Origin: Flavobacterium sp.
Lineage (GTDB): Bacteria; Bacteroidota; Bacteroidia; Flavobacteriales; Flavobacteriaceae
Length of the DNA stretch: 64,000 nt
Reading direction: 5' to 3'
Assembly: GCF_017985075.1 (NCBI RefSeq)
Contig: NZ_JAGNYF010000002.1
Span: 1-64,000, forward strand
Shown: one piece after another, positions 1 through 9,456 of the stretch
How positions within the stretch are numbered: the first letter of the stretch is position 1
Layout of the letters: each line of letters starts with the position of its first letter
The notes under the pieces: generated by a model
The model's database searches: none
What the model saw: the letters and a program-made list of their open reading frames with translations, nothing else
Told to the model about the DNA's origin: nothing
Made by a program: the position numbers and the translations under genes

Positions 1-85
1 TTTGTTAATTATTCTATCTTATTTTTAATTTATTATTCAATATTATTAAAAAAAATATTTTGAAGCAAAAAAATAGAGGCTTTTT

Positions 86-688
86 TTAAAGAATTTTTCT
101 GAAAGTTAAATTTATTCTTGGGTTTTTCTGTTGCGTGGCTTTTGGAATTTGATGTTTATAATGAATTTGAGCACCATTTTTCATTACTAATAAACTACCG
201 TGTTCTAATAATAAAGACTGCTTGAACTCTTTTTTTGTATTGTGTTTTATTTGAAACATTCTTGCTTCTCCAAAACTCACGGAAGCAATAACAGGATCTC
301 TGCCTAATTCTTTTTCGTTATCGGAATGCCAACCATTGCTATCTCTTTCGTTTCTATAATAATTTAGTAAAACTGTTGTAAAGTGTTCGTTTATAGTACT
401 TTCAATTTCTTCTTTTATGAAGGTTAAAACGCTATTAAACGGATGAGGTTGCATAACAATATTGGAATATCCATAGGATTTTCCGTCATTTCCATAAAGA
501 GCAGTTAATCTGGGTTGTGCTATTTTTTTTCCAAAAATGGTTATGTCATCTTGTTGCCAAGCTATTTCTTTAGATAGGGTTTCTAAAAATAAATCGGCTT
601 TTTCTTTAGAGAAAAAATTTGGATAATAAATAAACTCGGCATCAGGTAAATTTAAAAATATAGGTTCTTTATCAAATAAATTAAGCAT
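86..688 (-). CDS. AlkB-family 2-oxoglutarate/Fe(II) dioxygenase
   Basis: Predicted non-haem iron dioxygenase of the AlkB family; characterised members remove alkyl groups from DNA or RNA bases by oxidation, in the cytoplasm. In this 200-residue protein the iron triad is visible as His121-x-Asp123 and His179, preceded by an NYYR stretch (109-112), and Arg191 and Arg197 near the C-terminus are the expected 2-oxoglutarate-binding arginines. Length is close to short bacterial AlkB proteins (E. coli AlkB is about 216 residues). The start is an ATG. It lies 47 bp downstream of the EamA permease on the same strand, so cotranscription is possible. Whether the substrate is DNA or RNA cannot be read from sequence. 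Confidence 0.88.
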   Translation of the reverse strand: MLNLFDKEPIFLNLPDAEFIYYPNFFSKEKADLFLETLSKEIAWQQDDITIFGKKIAQPRLTALYGNDGKSYGYSNIVMQPHPFNSVLTFIKEEIESTINEHFTTVLLNYYRNERDSNGWHSDNEKELGRDPVIASVSFGEARMFQIKHNTKKEFKQSLLLEHGSLLVMKNGAQIHYKHQIPKATQQKNPRINLTFRKIL

Positions 689-735
689 AAAAAAAGCGAT
701 GATTTACACCGCTAATTTATTGCTATTTTTTGGAA

Positions 736-1632
736 TTAGTGTTCCTTTTTTGAAAAATTAAGATTCATAATCACAATGGCTAAAATAATTAATGCGATGC
801 CACTCCATTGCCAAAAAACCACTTTTTCATTTAATATTAAAAACGCCATAAGAACTGAAACCGGTAATTCTAAAGAGGCCACAATACTTCCTAAACCCAA
901 TCCTGTTTTTGGAAAACCAGCATTTAGTAAAATTGGTGGTATAATTGTGCCGAAAAGCGCTAAAAATAATCCGTAATTCTTGAAAATTTCAATGTTTAAA
1001 GATCCAACTTGTGTAAAGGCTGAAAAAGTAAATACAATTACTGCGCCACCTAATAGCATATATAAACTTCGCTGTGCGGATGAAATTCCCAAAGCTACTT
1101 TATTTGCTGTAAACATAGTTGTGGTAAATGAAGCTGCAGCTAAAATACCCCAAAATATGCCTCTCCAATCTAATTGAATTGTAAATTCATATAATTTTGT
1201 AGCTAAAAATGTTCCAAATAATACAATTACTACCGAAATTATTTTTTGATTGGAAGGGCGTTTTTTATCTAATATCCATTCTAATAAAACACCCATCCAA
1301 ACGGTTTGCATAAGAAGTACTATAGCTATTGAAACAGCAATATATTTTACACATAAATAGTAAAATACGCTTGTCATTCCTAATGAAGTTCCTGCAACCA
1401 TTAGTTGGAAAATATTTTTTGAGCTTGCTTTTTGAGCTTTTTCTTTATTAACTATTTTTTGGAATAAATTGATTAAAAGCACGCCAAGTATTCCATAGAT
1501 AAATTGTGAAGAAGTTACTTCAGCCGTTGTGAAGCCGTCTTTGTAGGCTAATTTTACAAACGTAGCTAACATTCCATAGCTGGTAGCGCCTAATGCGACA
1601 AGAAAAACACCTTTTAGTACATTATTTTTCAT
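736..1632 (-). CDS. EamA/DMT-family permease
   Basis: Inner-membrane permease of the drug/metabolite transporter superfamily. The 298-residue protein is almost entirely hydrophobic, with about ten predicted membrane segments arranged as two EamA repeats (roughly residues 8-145 and 155-290), the second opening with a WRGIFWGILAA-type segment and ending with the EKVVFWQWSGIALI stretch typical of EamA C-termini. The C-terminal tail is short and basic. Family members export amino acids, nucleosides or other metabolites; the substrate here is not predictable. It is followed closely by the AlkB-type gene on the same strand and preceded by a DUF2721 gene 46 bp away. Confidence 0.88.
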   Translation of the reverse strand: MKNNVLKGVFLVALGATSYGMLATFVKLAYKDGFTTAEVTSSQFIYGILGVLLINLFQKIVNKEKAQKASSKNIFQLMVAGTSLGMTSVFYYLCVKYIAVSIAIVLLMQTVWMGVLLEWILDKKRPSNQKIISVVIVLFGTFLATKLYEFTIQLDWRGIFWGILAAASFTTTMFTANKVALGISSAQRSLYMLLGGAVIVFTFSAFTQVGSLNIEIFKNYGLFLALFGTIIPPILLNAGFPKTGLGLGSIVASLELPVSVLMAFLILNEKVVFWQWSGIALIILAIVIMNLNFSKKEH

Positions 1633-1678
1633 TAATCTGTTTTTATAAAGTCAACAAAGGTAGTTATAAAAATGACGA

Positions 1679-2080
1679 TTAATTTTTTTCGTCCTCAACT
1701 AAATCTTTAAGATGAATTCGAAGCGCATTCACAGAAATGCTAATTTCCCAAAATGAAATACCTAATGAAATTAATAACGACAATAAACTGATGCCAAAAA
1801 TATAAATTCCGGCAGTTTCATAGTTTAAAAACAGTAAAAACATCGCAAAAACAGACAAAAACAAACACAACACGCCAAAAAGTTGCATATATCTAATTAA
1901 TGTGATTCTTTGGTTGAGGTTTTTAATTTCAACTAAAATAGATTTGTTTTGGTCTTGGTCGTAGTTTTTCTTTAAACTTCTTACAATCTGAGCAATGGTT
2001 AAAAATCTATTGGTATAGGCTAATAAAATTAATGATGTAGCTGAAAACAATAATGCTGGAGTTTCAATAGAAAGATTCAT
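1679..2080 (-). CDS. DUF2721 family membrane protein
   Basis: Small inner-membrane protein of unknown function, 133 residues. Three hydrophobic segments are seen at about residues 8-28, 62-86 and 90-112; between the first and second is a polar, charged loop (NRFLTIAQIVRSLKKNYD) and the ISFWEISISVNALRIHLKDL end is characteristic of DUF2721. Nothing in the sequence suggests catalysis. It is the first gene of a possible minus-strand group DUF2721-EamA-AlkB, and is divergent from the TonB-type receptor at 2204, with 123 bp of AT-rich sequence between them. Confidence 0.8.
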   Translation of the reverse strand: MNLSIETPALLFSATSLILLAYTNRFLTIAQIVRSLKKNYDQDQNKSILVEIKNLNQRITLIRYMQLFGVLCLFLSVFAMFLLFLNYETAGIYIFGISLLSLLISLGISFWEISISVNALRIHLKDLVEDEKN

Positions 2081-2203
2081 CAGAAGTAATTTTAATTTAA
2101 ATTAATAAAGTTTAAAGATACTTTTTTATGTAAAACATAGTGTAACTTTTTGCTCATTTTTTCGTCTTACAAGTAATTAAATTCAAATAATTATTTATTT
2201 CTT

Positions 2204-4324
2204 ATGAAAAAACTTATTCTAAATTTCTTGTTCTCTGCTTGTTTTGTTCTTTTTGCTTTTGCTCAAGATACTACTAAAGTAAAAAAAGACGAAATTCAAA
2301 AAGAAAATCAGATTGAAGAAGTAAAAATTGTAAAACAGAAAAAAGCTATCGAACAGAAACCAGATCGAACTATTTTTAATATCTCGGATCAACCGAATTT
2401 AAACGCGGGAACTTTAATGGAAACCATCAAGCAGTTGCCAGGATTAATTTCTTCAGATGTGGCTGGAATGTTGTATCAAGGAAAACAATTAGAAGTTTTT
2501 TTAGATGGAAGACCATTAAATATTTCAAGTGCAGAATTAAATTCTTTTTTAGAAGGAATGCCTGCTAATTCAGTAGAACGAATTGAAGTAATTACGCAAC
2601 CAGGAGCTGAATTCCCTGCTACCTCGGGTGGTGCTATTTTAAATATTATTACAAATAGAAACGCAAAAAAATATTTAAGTGCTACTTATACCAGTAGTTC
2701 AAATTTTAATTCTTACGACAAAATAAGATTTAAAACTTATAATAGTGTGTTGTTAAATGCTAAGAATAAATATTTTGGGTGGCAATTAAATTTTGGACAA
2801 AATTATCGTGAAAACGCCACTTGGTCCGAATTTTTAAATACCAGTTCTAACACTATTTTATCAAAGGTAGAAAGTGATAAAATAAATAGATCGCAGTTTT
2901 TAAAATCTGGGATTACTTTTGATATTAATAAAGATAGGTTGTTGTTAAACTATGATGTTAATTTGGGAAATAGCAATAGTGAAACAGAAGGTTTTGGTTT
3001 AGGGTTTATTACATCAGACAAAGGAAAATCTCATAATACTCGACAAGATGCTACAATAACGTATCAGAAAAGATTTGATGATAAAAGTCAAAAATTAGAT
3101 TTTGTTTTTAATTATAACAACAATAAAAATGATTTTAACCTCTTTTCAAACGTTTTTAGAAATGCAGTTTTGGATAATTTTTCGAACCAAAATTATTACA
3201 ACGGAAAATTTGACTATTCACAAGGTTTAAAAATTTTAGATGAAGGAAAAGTTAGTTTTGGTGCTTTGTACGAAAAACTACTTTTTGAAGCTAAAAATTT
3301 CGGAAGCATAAATTTAGACTACCAAAGAACAACAGCTGCTACTTATTTAGAGTTTCAAGCAAAATACAATAAGTTCGATTTTATTTTAGGTTCCAGAGCC
3401 GAAAAATATGAAATTAATGGGAAAACCACCACTGCTGATTTGATTCCGTTTGACCAATTTAGATGGTTTCCAAACGCTACGGTACAATATAATATTTCGC
3501 CACAAATTTTCTTAAATATGAATTACAACAAGAAAATTACATTGCCATCTACTTCTGCATTAAATCCGAACAACACCACGTATCAAAATCAGAATTTAAA
3601 TACGGTTGGAAATCCAAATTTACAACCTACAATATTTGATAATTTTGAAGTTAAAATTAGTGCTTTTGATTATGCTTATGTTGGCTACAACTTAAGTAGT
3701 GCGAAAAATCAAGTGGTACAACAAGTTAGTTTAAATGGAAATTTAGTTCAAAGCACTAATTTTAATGTGTCGGAAGTTAAAATACATAATTTTAATTTTG
3801 CACTTCCTTTGCCATATATGCTATTTACAAAAGGATTAAAAGAAACGATGAAATTTGATTTTAATCCAGATAAAATCAACTTTTTATACCTTTATACAGG
3901 ATATCAATTGCATCAAATTCCCAATTTAGAAACAAAAGGTTTTTGGAATTTAAATTTAATGTCGCAAATAATTTTACCAAAAGATATTAAATTTATTACC
4001 GAATTTGGATTCATCACTTCAGGCGGAAATTACTTTTATTTTGTTGCCGACAAACCATTTAATAATTATTTAGATATGACTTTTAGCAAGAAGTTCCTAA
4101 AAGATCAATTAACGGTAACTATTTTTGGAGATGATATTTTTAATATGAATAGAAGTTTGTTCCGACCAATAAACGATCCATTATTATCTTATAATAAAAG
4201 TGATACTCGAAAATTTGGGTTTACCATAAATTACAAATTACCAACAAAAAATAAGGCAGCAAAAATAGAACAAAACATACTTAAAGACGAGAAAAAGGAA
4301 GAAGGAACAGTTATTGGGAATTAA
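2204..4324 (+). CDS. TonB-dependent receptor-like outer-membrane beta-barrel protein
   Basis: Large outer-membrane barrel of 706 residues. A signal peptide (about 1-21, ending FAFAQ) is followed by a charged linker, then a plug-like domain (about 55-150) with the motifs LETIKQLPG-like (MET..QLPG), FLDGRPLN, VERIEVITQPGAEFPATSGG and ILNIIT, and finally a beta-strand-rich barrel. It belongs to the outer membrane beta-barrel family related to TonB receptors, but has no N-terminal carboxypeptidase-regulatory-like domain, unlike the second barrel at 10573-12978. The ligand is unknown and no SusD-like partner is next to it. Its last 14 bp overlap the end of the convergent SGNH-like gene. Confidence 0.85.
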   Translation: MKKLILNFLFSACFVLFAFAQDTTKVKKDEIQKENQIEEVKIVKQKKAIEQKPDRTIFNISDQPNLNAGTLMETIKQLPGLISSDVAGMLYQGKQLEVFLDGRPLNISSAELNSFLEGMPANSVERIEVITQPGAEFPATSGGAILNIITNRNAKKYLSATYTSSSNFNSYDKIRFKTYNSVLLNAKNKYFGWQLNFGQNYRENATWSEFLNTSSNTILSKVESDKINRSQFLKSGITFDINKDRLLLNYDVNLGNSNSETEGFGLGFITSDKGKSHNTRQDATITYQKRFDDKSQKLDFVFNYNNNKNDFNLFSNVFRNAVLDNFSNQNYYNGKFDYSQGLKILDEGKVSFGALYEKLLFEAKNFGSINLDYQRTTAATYLEFQAKYNKFDFILGSRAEKYEINGKTTTADLIPFDQFRWFPNATVQYNISPQIFLNMNYNKKITLPSTSALNPNNTTYQNQNLNTVGNPNLQPTIFDNFEVKISAFDYAYVGYNLSSAKNQVVQQVSLNGNLVQSTNFNVSEVKIHNFNFALPLPYMLFTKGLKETMKFDFNPDKINFLYLYTGYQLHQIPNLETKGFWNLNLMSQIILPKDIKFITEFGFITSGGNYFYFVADKPFNNYLDMTFSKKFLKDQLTVTIFGDDIFNMNRSLFRPINDPLLSYNKSDTRKFGFTINYKLPTKNKAAKIEQNILKDEKKEEGTVIGN

Positions 4325-5216
4325 TTTTTTTGTCAAGTAATAAAGATAACTTTTTTGCACCAATATCATTTAAATGGTCAGCATCATAAAAATCGGCTGT
4401 TATAAATTTGTCAGATTTCAATAAATTTAAATAACTGCAATTTTGGTTTTTTTGAACCAATTCATTTATAGTTTTAATTGTTCTAGATAATTGGATTTGG
4501 TTTAAATTCTTATAATAAGAAAGATGAGTAGGCGTGGTAATAAATAGAATTTTAATATTCTTATTTTGACACATTTCAATAATTTTCTGAAGACTTTTTA
4601 TATTTCCATCAAATAATTTAAAGTTTTTTGTAGTATGTTTTTTTGCAGTATATTGACCTTCAAATTTTTTTCTTTCTTTTGAGTTAAAGTTAGTTCCCCA
4701 TCCTAAATTAGTAGAGGTTATAAATGATTTATTTAAAGCATAATGCTTTACTACTTTTTTTAAATTAAGTAAAATATCAGGATTTAAAGTTTCAAAATTA
4801 GCTGTAAAATGATACTTATTTTCAAAACCATAATACAAGATGTAGTTTTTTAAACGCCATTTTTCAACGTCAGTTTCTAAGGTTTCAAACAAACTAAAAT
4901 ATGAAATAGGAATAATCACTGTTTCTAAATTCGTTAATTTATCCTTGTAATGATGTAAAAGTTCTTCGTCTAAATCCAAAGTTTGCGATACATAAGCAGC
5001 ATTGAATGTGTGTTTAGAAAAATATTTCGGATTAATTCCGTAAAAAGTATGAGAACTTCCTACTATTAAAGTGTTAATTTTTGAAGCGTTTTTATCTAAA
5101 TAGGATTTTTTTAGATTATAATCGTTTGGAATTTTCCGAAGTGCAATTTCTAAAACCAAAAAGAAAATAAAAATTGGCAGCATGATTTTCAAAATATGTA
5201 ACCAAAATTTTTTCAT
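4311..5216 (-). CDS. membrane-anchored SGNH-like hydrolase of unknown substrate
   Basis: Protein of 301 residues with one N-terminal membrane segment (about 8-26) and a soluble, presumably periplasmic domain. The block INTLIVGSSHTFYGINPKYF (GSSH at 53-56) resembles the nucleophile loop of SGNH-fold proteins, and DADHLNDIGAK (Asp278, His281) resembles the Asp-x-x-His block near the C-terminus, so an esterase or acyltransferase fold is likely; a classical GDSL signature is absent. The ATG start gives a good signal anchor. It converges on the upstream receptor gene with a 14-bp overlap and follows the cytochrome gene by 31 bp on the same strand. Physiological role unknown. Confidence 0.65.
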   Translation of the reverse strand: MKKFWLHILKIMLPIFIFFLVLEIALRKIPNDYNLKKSYLDKNASKINTLIVGSSHTFYGINPKYFSKHTFNAAYVSQTLDLDEELLHHYKDKLTNLETVIIPISYFSLFETLETDVEKWRLKNYILYYGFENKYHFTANFETLNPDILLNLKKVVKHYALNKSFITSTNLGWGTNFNSKERKKFEGQYTAKKHTTKNFKLFDGNIKSLQKIIEMCQNKNIKILFITTPTHLSYYKNLNQIQLSRTIKTINELVQKNQNCSYLNLLKSDKFITADFYDADHLNDIGAKKLSLLLDKKINSQ

Positions 5217-5247
5217 TTAAGAGTTCTGTAATAATTGATAATTATTT

Positions 5248-6330
5248 CTAATTAGGACATTCTGTAATAGAATTTATCCATTCTGCGATTAAGGCAACAC
5301 CTTCATCATGTACAATTGTTCTTCCTAAAAAGGGCATTCTATAAAAAGGGTCATTCGTAGTAACTCTGTAATATAAAAGTGATTGTGTTACATTTCCAGG
5401 TTTTACAATTCTTCCTTCCATACCAGGAACAATATGATTAGGTGAAACACAAACGCCCATACTTGTTAAGTTTGATGTTTCATTAAATCCGAATTTTAAA
5501 TTGAAAAATGACGCATAACCACCTGTTTGATGACAATGTGCACAATTAGCATCAAAATAAGACCGTACTCTTGTTTCTAACGGTTTAGATGTGTCTTTGT
5601 AATCTACCACGGTATTTATATTCGCAGGAGTATTGTTTTCAAGTATTCCGAGAGATTTCCACTTTGCCAATTGGTTTGAAACACCATCAGTATAATTGTA
5701 ATTACCGTTTAAATTTTGAGGTTTTATTCCAATAGGTCTTTTTTCGTTTGAAATAGTATGACAACCCGCACATTTCAATTCATTTGGAATATCGTAATCT
5801 ATCGTTCTTGTAACAGCATTATTATCAATCCATGTAATTTGCTTTGTATTACCATTTAAATTTAAATACGCCTCTGTTTGCTCATCATTCCAAATGTAAT
5901 TTGCATAAATCCAACCATTTGCTTTTCGAATCATTATTCGTGTTTCTATGATCTTTGTAGTATTTGAAGGTAACACATGGTTATAGTAGAAACTCTTTAT
6001 TAATGCACTGCCAATAGGTAATTCTAATATAGAAAAATCATTAACATAGGTTGCTTTTGAACCTATAGGCATCCAAACAAATCTTTTCTTTTCGGCGTAG
6101 TCTGTAAATAACTCACTTTCTGGTTTGTATGGTATAACACCTAAAACAGGCTCTTGATTTTTAAGTTCACCTTGAAAAAAATTATAGTCTGAAAGTTTTA
6201 CAAATGGAACTTGGGTTAAATCCATTTTTACAGGCGATATAGCAGTATACAAGTCACTATTATCTTCTTTATTACAAGAAAACATAAGTAGAACTAAAAA
6301 AAATAATATAGCTTGTTTTGCTAATTTCAT
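5248..6330 (-). CDS. diheme c-type cytochrome lipoprotein (SO2930-like)
   Basis: Predicted exported lipoprotein that binds two c-type haems. From the ATG at 6330 the protein has 360 residues: a signal peptide with a lipobox-like LLMFSC (lipidated Cys19), then haem-binding CAGCH (187-191) and CAHCH (263-267) motifs. The N-terminal half with YKPESELFTDYAEKKR matches the SO2930/HNE_0200-like diheme cytochrome family. Such proteins are thought to carry electrons in the periplasm or at the outer membrane, but the donor and acceptor are unknown. A longer reading frame begins at a TTG at 6351; the ATG is preferred because it gives a normal signal peptide. It may be cotranscribed with the SGNH-like gene 31 bp downstream. 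Confidence 0.82.
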   Translation of the reverse strand: MKLAKQAILFFLVLLMFSCNKEDNSDLYTAISPVKMDLTQVPFVKLSDYNFFQGELKNQEPVLGVIPYKPESELFTDYAEKKRFVWMPIGSKATYVNDFSILELPIGSALIKSFYYNHVLPSNTTKIIETRIMIRKANGWIYANYIWNDEQTEAYLNLNGNTKQITWIDNNAVTRTIDYDIPNELKCAGCHTISNEKRPIGIKPQNLNGNYNYTDGVSNQLAKWKSLGILENNTPANINTVVDYKDTSKPLETRVRSYFDANCAHCHQTGGYASFFNLKFGFNETSNLTSMGVCVSPNHIVPGMEGRIVKPGNVTQSLLYYRVTTNDPFYRMPFLGRTIVHDEGVALIAEWINSITECPN

Positions 6331-6360
6331 AATTGAAATATGATCTTGCAATATATAAAA

Positions 6361-6394
6361 AAATCCTGACAGAAAAAATCAACTGTCAGGATTT
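6361..6394 (-). terminator. Rho-independent terminator after htpG
   Basis: AAATCCTGACAG and CTGTCAGGATTT form a 12-bp stem with a 10-nt loop. On the minus strand it is followed by a run of T, and it lies just after the htpG stop codon, before the cytochrome gene. Confidence 0.8.
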
Positions 6395-6413
6395 ATAAAT
6401 GTAGTATTAAATA

Positions 6414-8294
6414 TTATTTTAAGGTTTCAAAACTTCTTTTTACAAAAGCTGTTAATTCTTCACCTTTTAATAGCCCTTGTGATAGTTTAGCTAAATCTAA
6501 AGCGTTTTTAACTAATTCTTTTTGATTTTCTTCATTAGCTTGTAAAATAGAAGTAGCTAATTCTGAATTGGCATTTACCACTAAATTATACATTTCGGGC
6601 ATATTGCTCATTCCAAACATTCCGCCGCCGCCACTTTGACTCATTTCTTTCATACGACGCATAAATTCGGGTTGCGTAATTATAAATGGCGTAGCATCAC
6701 TGTCTAACGATTCTAATTGAACAGTATACGCTTTAGGAACTACTGCTTCTAAAGAAGTTTTTAAGTTTTCTTTTTCAGTATCTGATAATTTAGAAATTTG
6801 AGTTTCTTCTTTATTGATTAATTTATCAATATGATCCGCATCAACTCGAGCAAAAGTTAAATTTTCATTGTCGGCTTCTAATTTCTGAATTAAATGCGAC
6901 ACAATTGGAGAATCTAAAAGTAATACTTGATATCCTTTGCTTGTGGCGATATCAATGTAACTGTGTTGTGTTTCTTTGTTAGACGCATATAAAACAACTA
7001 ATTTTCCATCTTTATCTGTTTGTAAATCTTTAGTTGCTTCTTTTAATTCTGCTAACGTGTAATATTTGTTTTCAGTTGTAGGATATAAAACAAAATCACC
7101 CGATTTTTCATAAAATTTTGGTTCAGAAAGCATTCCGTATTCTAAAACAATTTTAATATCGCTCCATTTAGCTTCAAAATCTTCTCTATTTTCATTAAAT
7201 AACGATTTCAATTTATCGGCCACTTTTCGTGTAATATAATTTGAAATTTTCTTCACATTACTATCGGCTTGTAGGCCAGAACGTGAAACGTTTAAAGGAA
7301 TATCTGGCGAATCTACCACGCCTTTGAGCATTAATAAAAATTCGGGTACAATTCCTTCCACATTATCCGTTACGAAAACTTGATTTTGATATAGTTGAAT
7401 TTTGTCTTTCTGAATTTGTAAGTCGGAACCTAATTTTGGAAAATATAAAATCCCAGTTAAATTAAAAGGATAATCTACATTTAAATGAATGTGAAATAAA
7501 GGTTCTTCAAATTGTGATGGATACAATTCTCTATAAAAGCTTTTATAATCTTCATCAGATAATTCACTTGGTTGTTTGGTCCAAGCTGGATTTGGGTTGT
7601 TTATGAAATTATCTACATCAATATATTCCTCTTTATAATCGTCTCCAGCATCATTTGGTTTTGGCAATGCTTCTTTTTTAGTTCCAAATTTTATTGGAAT
7701 CGGCATAAATTTATTGTACTTAGTAAGTAATTCACGGATTTTATACTCTTCTAAAAACTCCAATGAATCTTCTGCAATGTGTAATACAATTTCGGTACCT
7801 CTATCGGTTTTAGTATGTGGTTCTAAAGTAAATTCAGGACTTCCATCGCAAGTCCAATGCGCAGCTGGCTCGTCTTTAAATGATTTTGTAAAAATTTCAA
7901 CTTTAGACGCTACCATAAAAGCAGAGTAAAATCCTAAACCAAAATGTCCAATAATTCCAGAATCTTTAGCAGAATCTTCATATTTATTTAAAAATTCTTC
8001 TGCACCTGAAAACGCCAATTGGTTGATGTATTTTTCCACTTCATCTGAAGTCATACCAATACCTTGGTCGATAATGTGAAGTTTTTTACCTTCCTTATCA
8101 ATTTTAATTTCTATAATCGGATTTCCGTATTCCGTTTTTGCTTCACCAATGCTGGTAAGATGTTTTAATTTTAAAGTGGCATCGGTTCCGTTAGAAATTA
8201 ATTCACGTAGAAAAATCTCGTGATCGCTGTACAAAAATTTTTTAATCAATGGGAAAATATTCTCCACCGAAACATTAATTTTTCCTGATGTCAT
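6414..8294 (-). CDS. htpG: molecular chaperone HtpG (Hsp90)
   Basis: Cytosolic ATP-dependent Hsp90-family chaperone. The 626-residue length equals that of bacterial HtpG. The N-terminal GHKL ATPase domain shows LRELISNGTDATLK (canonical LRELISNASDA-type block), DQGIGMTSDEVE and GHFGLGFYSAFMVASKVE; the middle domain carries NVSRSGLQ; there is no MEEVD tail, as expected in bacteria. Start and stop fit the family. It is a single-gene unit: a terminator follows it, and upstream is a 173-bp divergent region shared with an ABC ATPase. A TGACAAATTGACA direct repeat in that region could be a stress-response site. Confidence 0.97.
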   Translation of the reverse strand: MTSGKINVSVENIFPLIKKFLYSDHEIFLRELISNGTDATLKLKHLTSIGEAKTEYGNPIIEIKIDKEGKKLHIIDQGIGMTSDEVEKYINQLAFSGAEEFLNKYEDSAKDSGIIGHFGLGFYSAFMVASKVEIFTKSFKDEPAAHWTCDGSPEFTLEPHTKTDRGTEIVLHIAEDSLEFLEEYKIRELLTKYNKFMPIPIKFGTKKEALPKPNDAGDDYKEEYIDVDNFINNPNPAWTKQPSELSDEDYKSFYRELYPSQFEEPLFHIHLNVDYPFNLTGILYFPKLGSDLQIQKDKIQLYQNQVFVTDNVEGIVPEFLLMLKGVVDSPDIPLNVSRSGLQADSNVKKISNYITRKVADKLKSLFNENREDFEAKWSDIKIVLEYGMLSEPKFYEKSGDFVLYPTTENKYYTLAELKEATKDLQTDKDGKLVVLYASNKETQHSYIDIATSKGYQVLLLDSPIVSHLIQKLEADNENLTFARVDADHIDKLINKEETQISKLSDTEKENLKTSLEAVVPKAYTVQLESLDSDATPFIITQPEFMRRMKEMSQSGGGGMFGMSNMPEMYNLVVNANSELATSILQANEENQKELVKNALDLAKLSQGLLKGEELTAFVKRSFETLK

Positions 8295-8360
8295 ATGATG
8301 TTTGTTTTAATTAAATTAATGATAATGAATAGTCAAATTAAGTACCAATTTTGTTTTTGC

Positions 8361-8373
8361 TGACAAATTGACA
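8361..8373. promoter_or_regulatory. TGACA direct repeat between htpG and ABC ATPase
   Basis: TGACAAATTGACA contains two copies of TGACA separated by 3 bp, in the divergent intergenic region 67 bp upstream of the htpG start. The position upstream of a chaperone gene makes a heat-shock operator conceivable, but this is only inferred from location. Confidence 0.25.
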
Positions 8374-8467
8374 TTTTTATTTCATTAAAAACATCATATT
8401 TTTTTGGTTACATTTAAAGTAATATATTTACACTTTATTTTTAGAATTATTTTCTTACTATTCGCAA

Positions 8468-9391
8468 ATGCTTCAAGTAAACATTCCTTCTTTTTCTTAT
8501 CAAGAAAAAATTATATTACAAAATCTAACATTTACTTTAGATGAAGGACAACGATTAGCCGTTATTGGAGAAAGTGGTTGCGGAAAAAGTACTTTATTGA
8601 AATTAATTTACGGATTATATGACTGCGATGAAGGTAATATTTCTTGGAAGTCAGAACCTGTTTTAGGTCCAAAATTTCATCTTGTACCAGGAATGTCTTT
8701 TATGAAATATTTAGCACAAGATTTCGATTTAATGCCATTTATAACAGTTGGGGAAAACGTAGGAAAATTTTTATCAAATTTTTATCCAAAAGAAAAACAA
8801 GATCGAATAGATGAGCTTTTAAATTTGGTAGAAATGTCTGAATTTAAACATGTAAAAGCTAAGTTTTTAAGTGGCGGACAAATGCAGCGTGTGGCATTGG
8901 CACGAGTTTTAGCACAAGAACCAGAAGTATTACTTTTAGACGAGCCATTTTCGCACATTGATAATTTCAGAAAAAACAAATTAAGAAGAAAAATATTTCA
9001 ATATTTAAAAGAAAAACAAATTACAACCCTTGTTGCAAGTCACGATATTAACGATGTGTTGTCATTTTCAGATGATGTTATTGTTTTAAAAGATACTACT
9101 ATTTTAGAAAAAGCAACCCCTCTTGAATTATATAACCATCCTAAATATCCATATACTGCGGCTTTATTTGGTGAAGTAAATGAAATTGAAATAAATGGAA
9201 AAATGCAGTTAATCTATCCCAATCAATTGCAAATTGTAGAAAAATCTGACATTCAAGTTGAGGTAATTTCTTCCTATTTTAAAGGGAAATATTATTTAAT
9301 TGAAGCCAAATTTGAAAATCAACTTGTATTTTTTGAGTCAGAATTTAAAATTGAGAAACACAGTATCATCAATCTTAAAATTAAGGAATAA
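8468..9391 (+). CDS. ABC transporter ATP-binding protein
   Basis: Cytoplasmic ATPase subunit of an ABC transporter, 307 residues. Walker A is GESGCGKST (34-42), the signature is LSGGQMQ (134-140) and Walker B is LLLDEP (155-160), with a D-loop and switch region SHDIND after it. Residues after about 230 form an extra C-terminal region that may be a small regulatory/TOBE-like domain, as in importers of the CysA/PotA type. No permease or binding-protein gene is adjacent, so the partner and substrate are unknown. It is divergent from htpG and 65 bp upstream of fabH on the same strand, but fabH has its own -7 element. Confidence 0.88.
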   Translation: MLQVNIPSFSYQEKIILQNLTFTLDEGQRLAVIGESGCGKSTLLKLIYGLYDCDEGNISWKSEPVLGPKFHLVPGMSFMKYLAQDFDLMPFITVGENVGKFLSNFYPKEKQDRIDELLNLVEMSEFKHVKAKFLSGGQMQRVALARVLAQEPEVLLLDEPFSHIDNFRKNKLRRKIFQYLKEKQITTLVASHDINDVLSFSDDVIVLKDTTILEKATPLELYNHPKYPYTAALFGEVNEIEINGKMQLIYPNQLQIVEKSDIQVEVISSYFKGKYYLIEAKFENQLVFFESEFKIEKHSIINLKIKE

Positions 9392-9430
9392 TTACCATAA
9401 TATAAATAATAAATTGTAGCATATTTTTAT

Positions 9431-9438
9431 TAAATTTG
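9431..9438 (+). promoter_or_regulatory. putative -7 promoter element of fabH
   Basis: TAAATTTG matches the Bacteroidota -7 consensus TAnnTTTG and ends 18 bp before the ATG at 9457. It overlaps the in-frame TTG at 9436, which argues against that TTG as the start. A correctly spaced -33 TTG is not seen. Confidence 0.45.
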
Positions 9439-9456
9439 CTTAATAAATCTAATAAA

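Noticed and set aside
9436-9456. Seven-codon N-terminal extension of fabH from a TTG.
   Set aside because: The -7 promoter element at 9431-9438 overlaps the TTG, and the family begins at the ATG at 9457.
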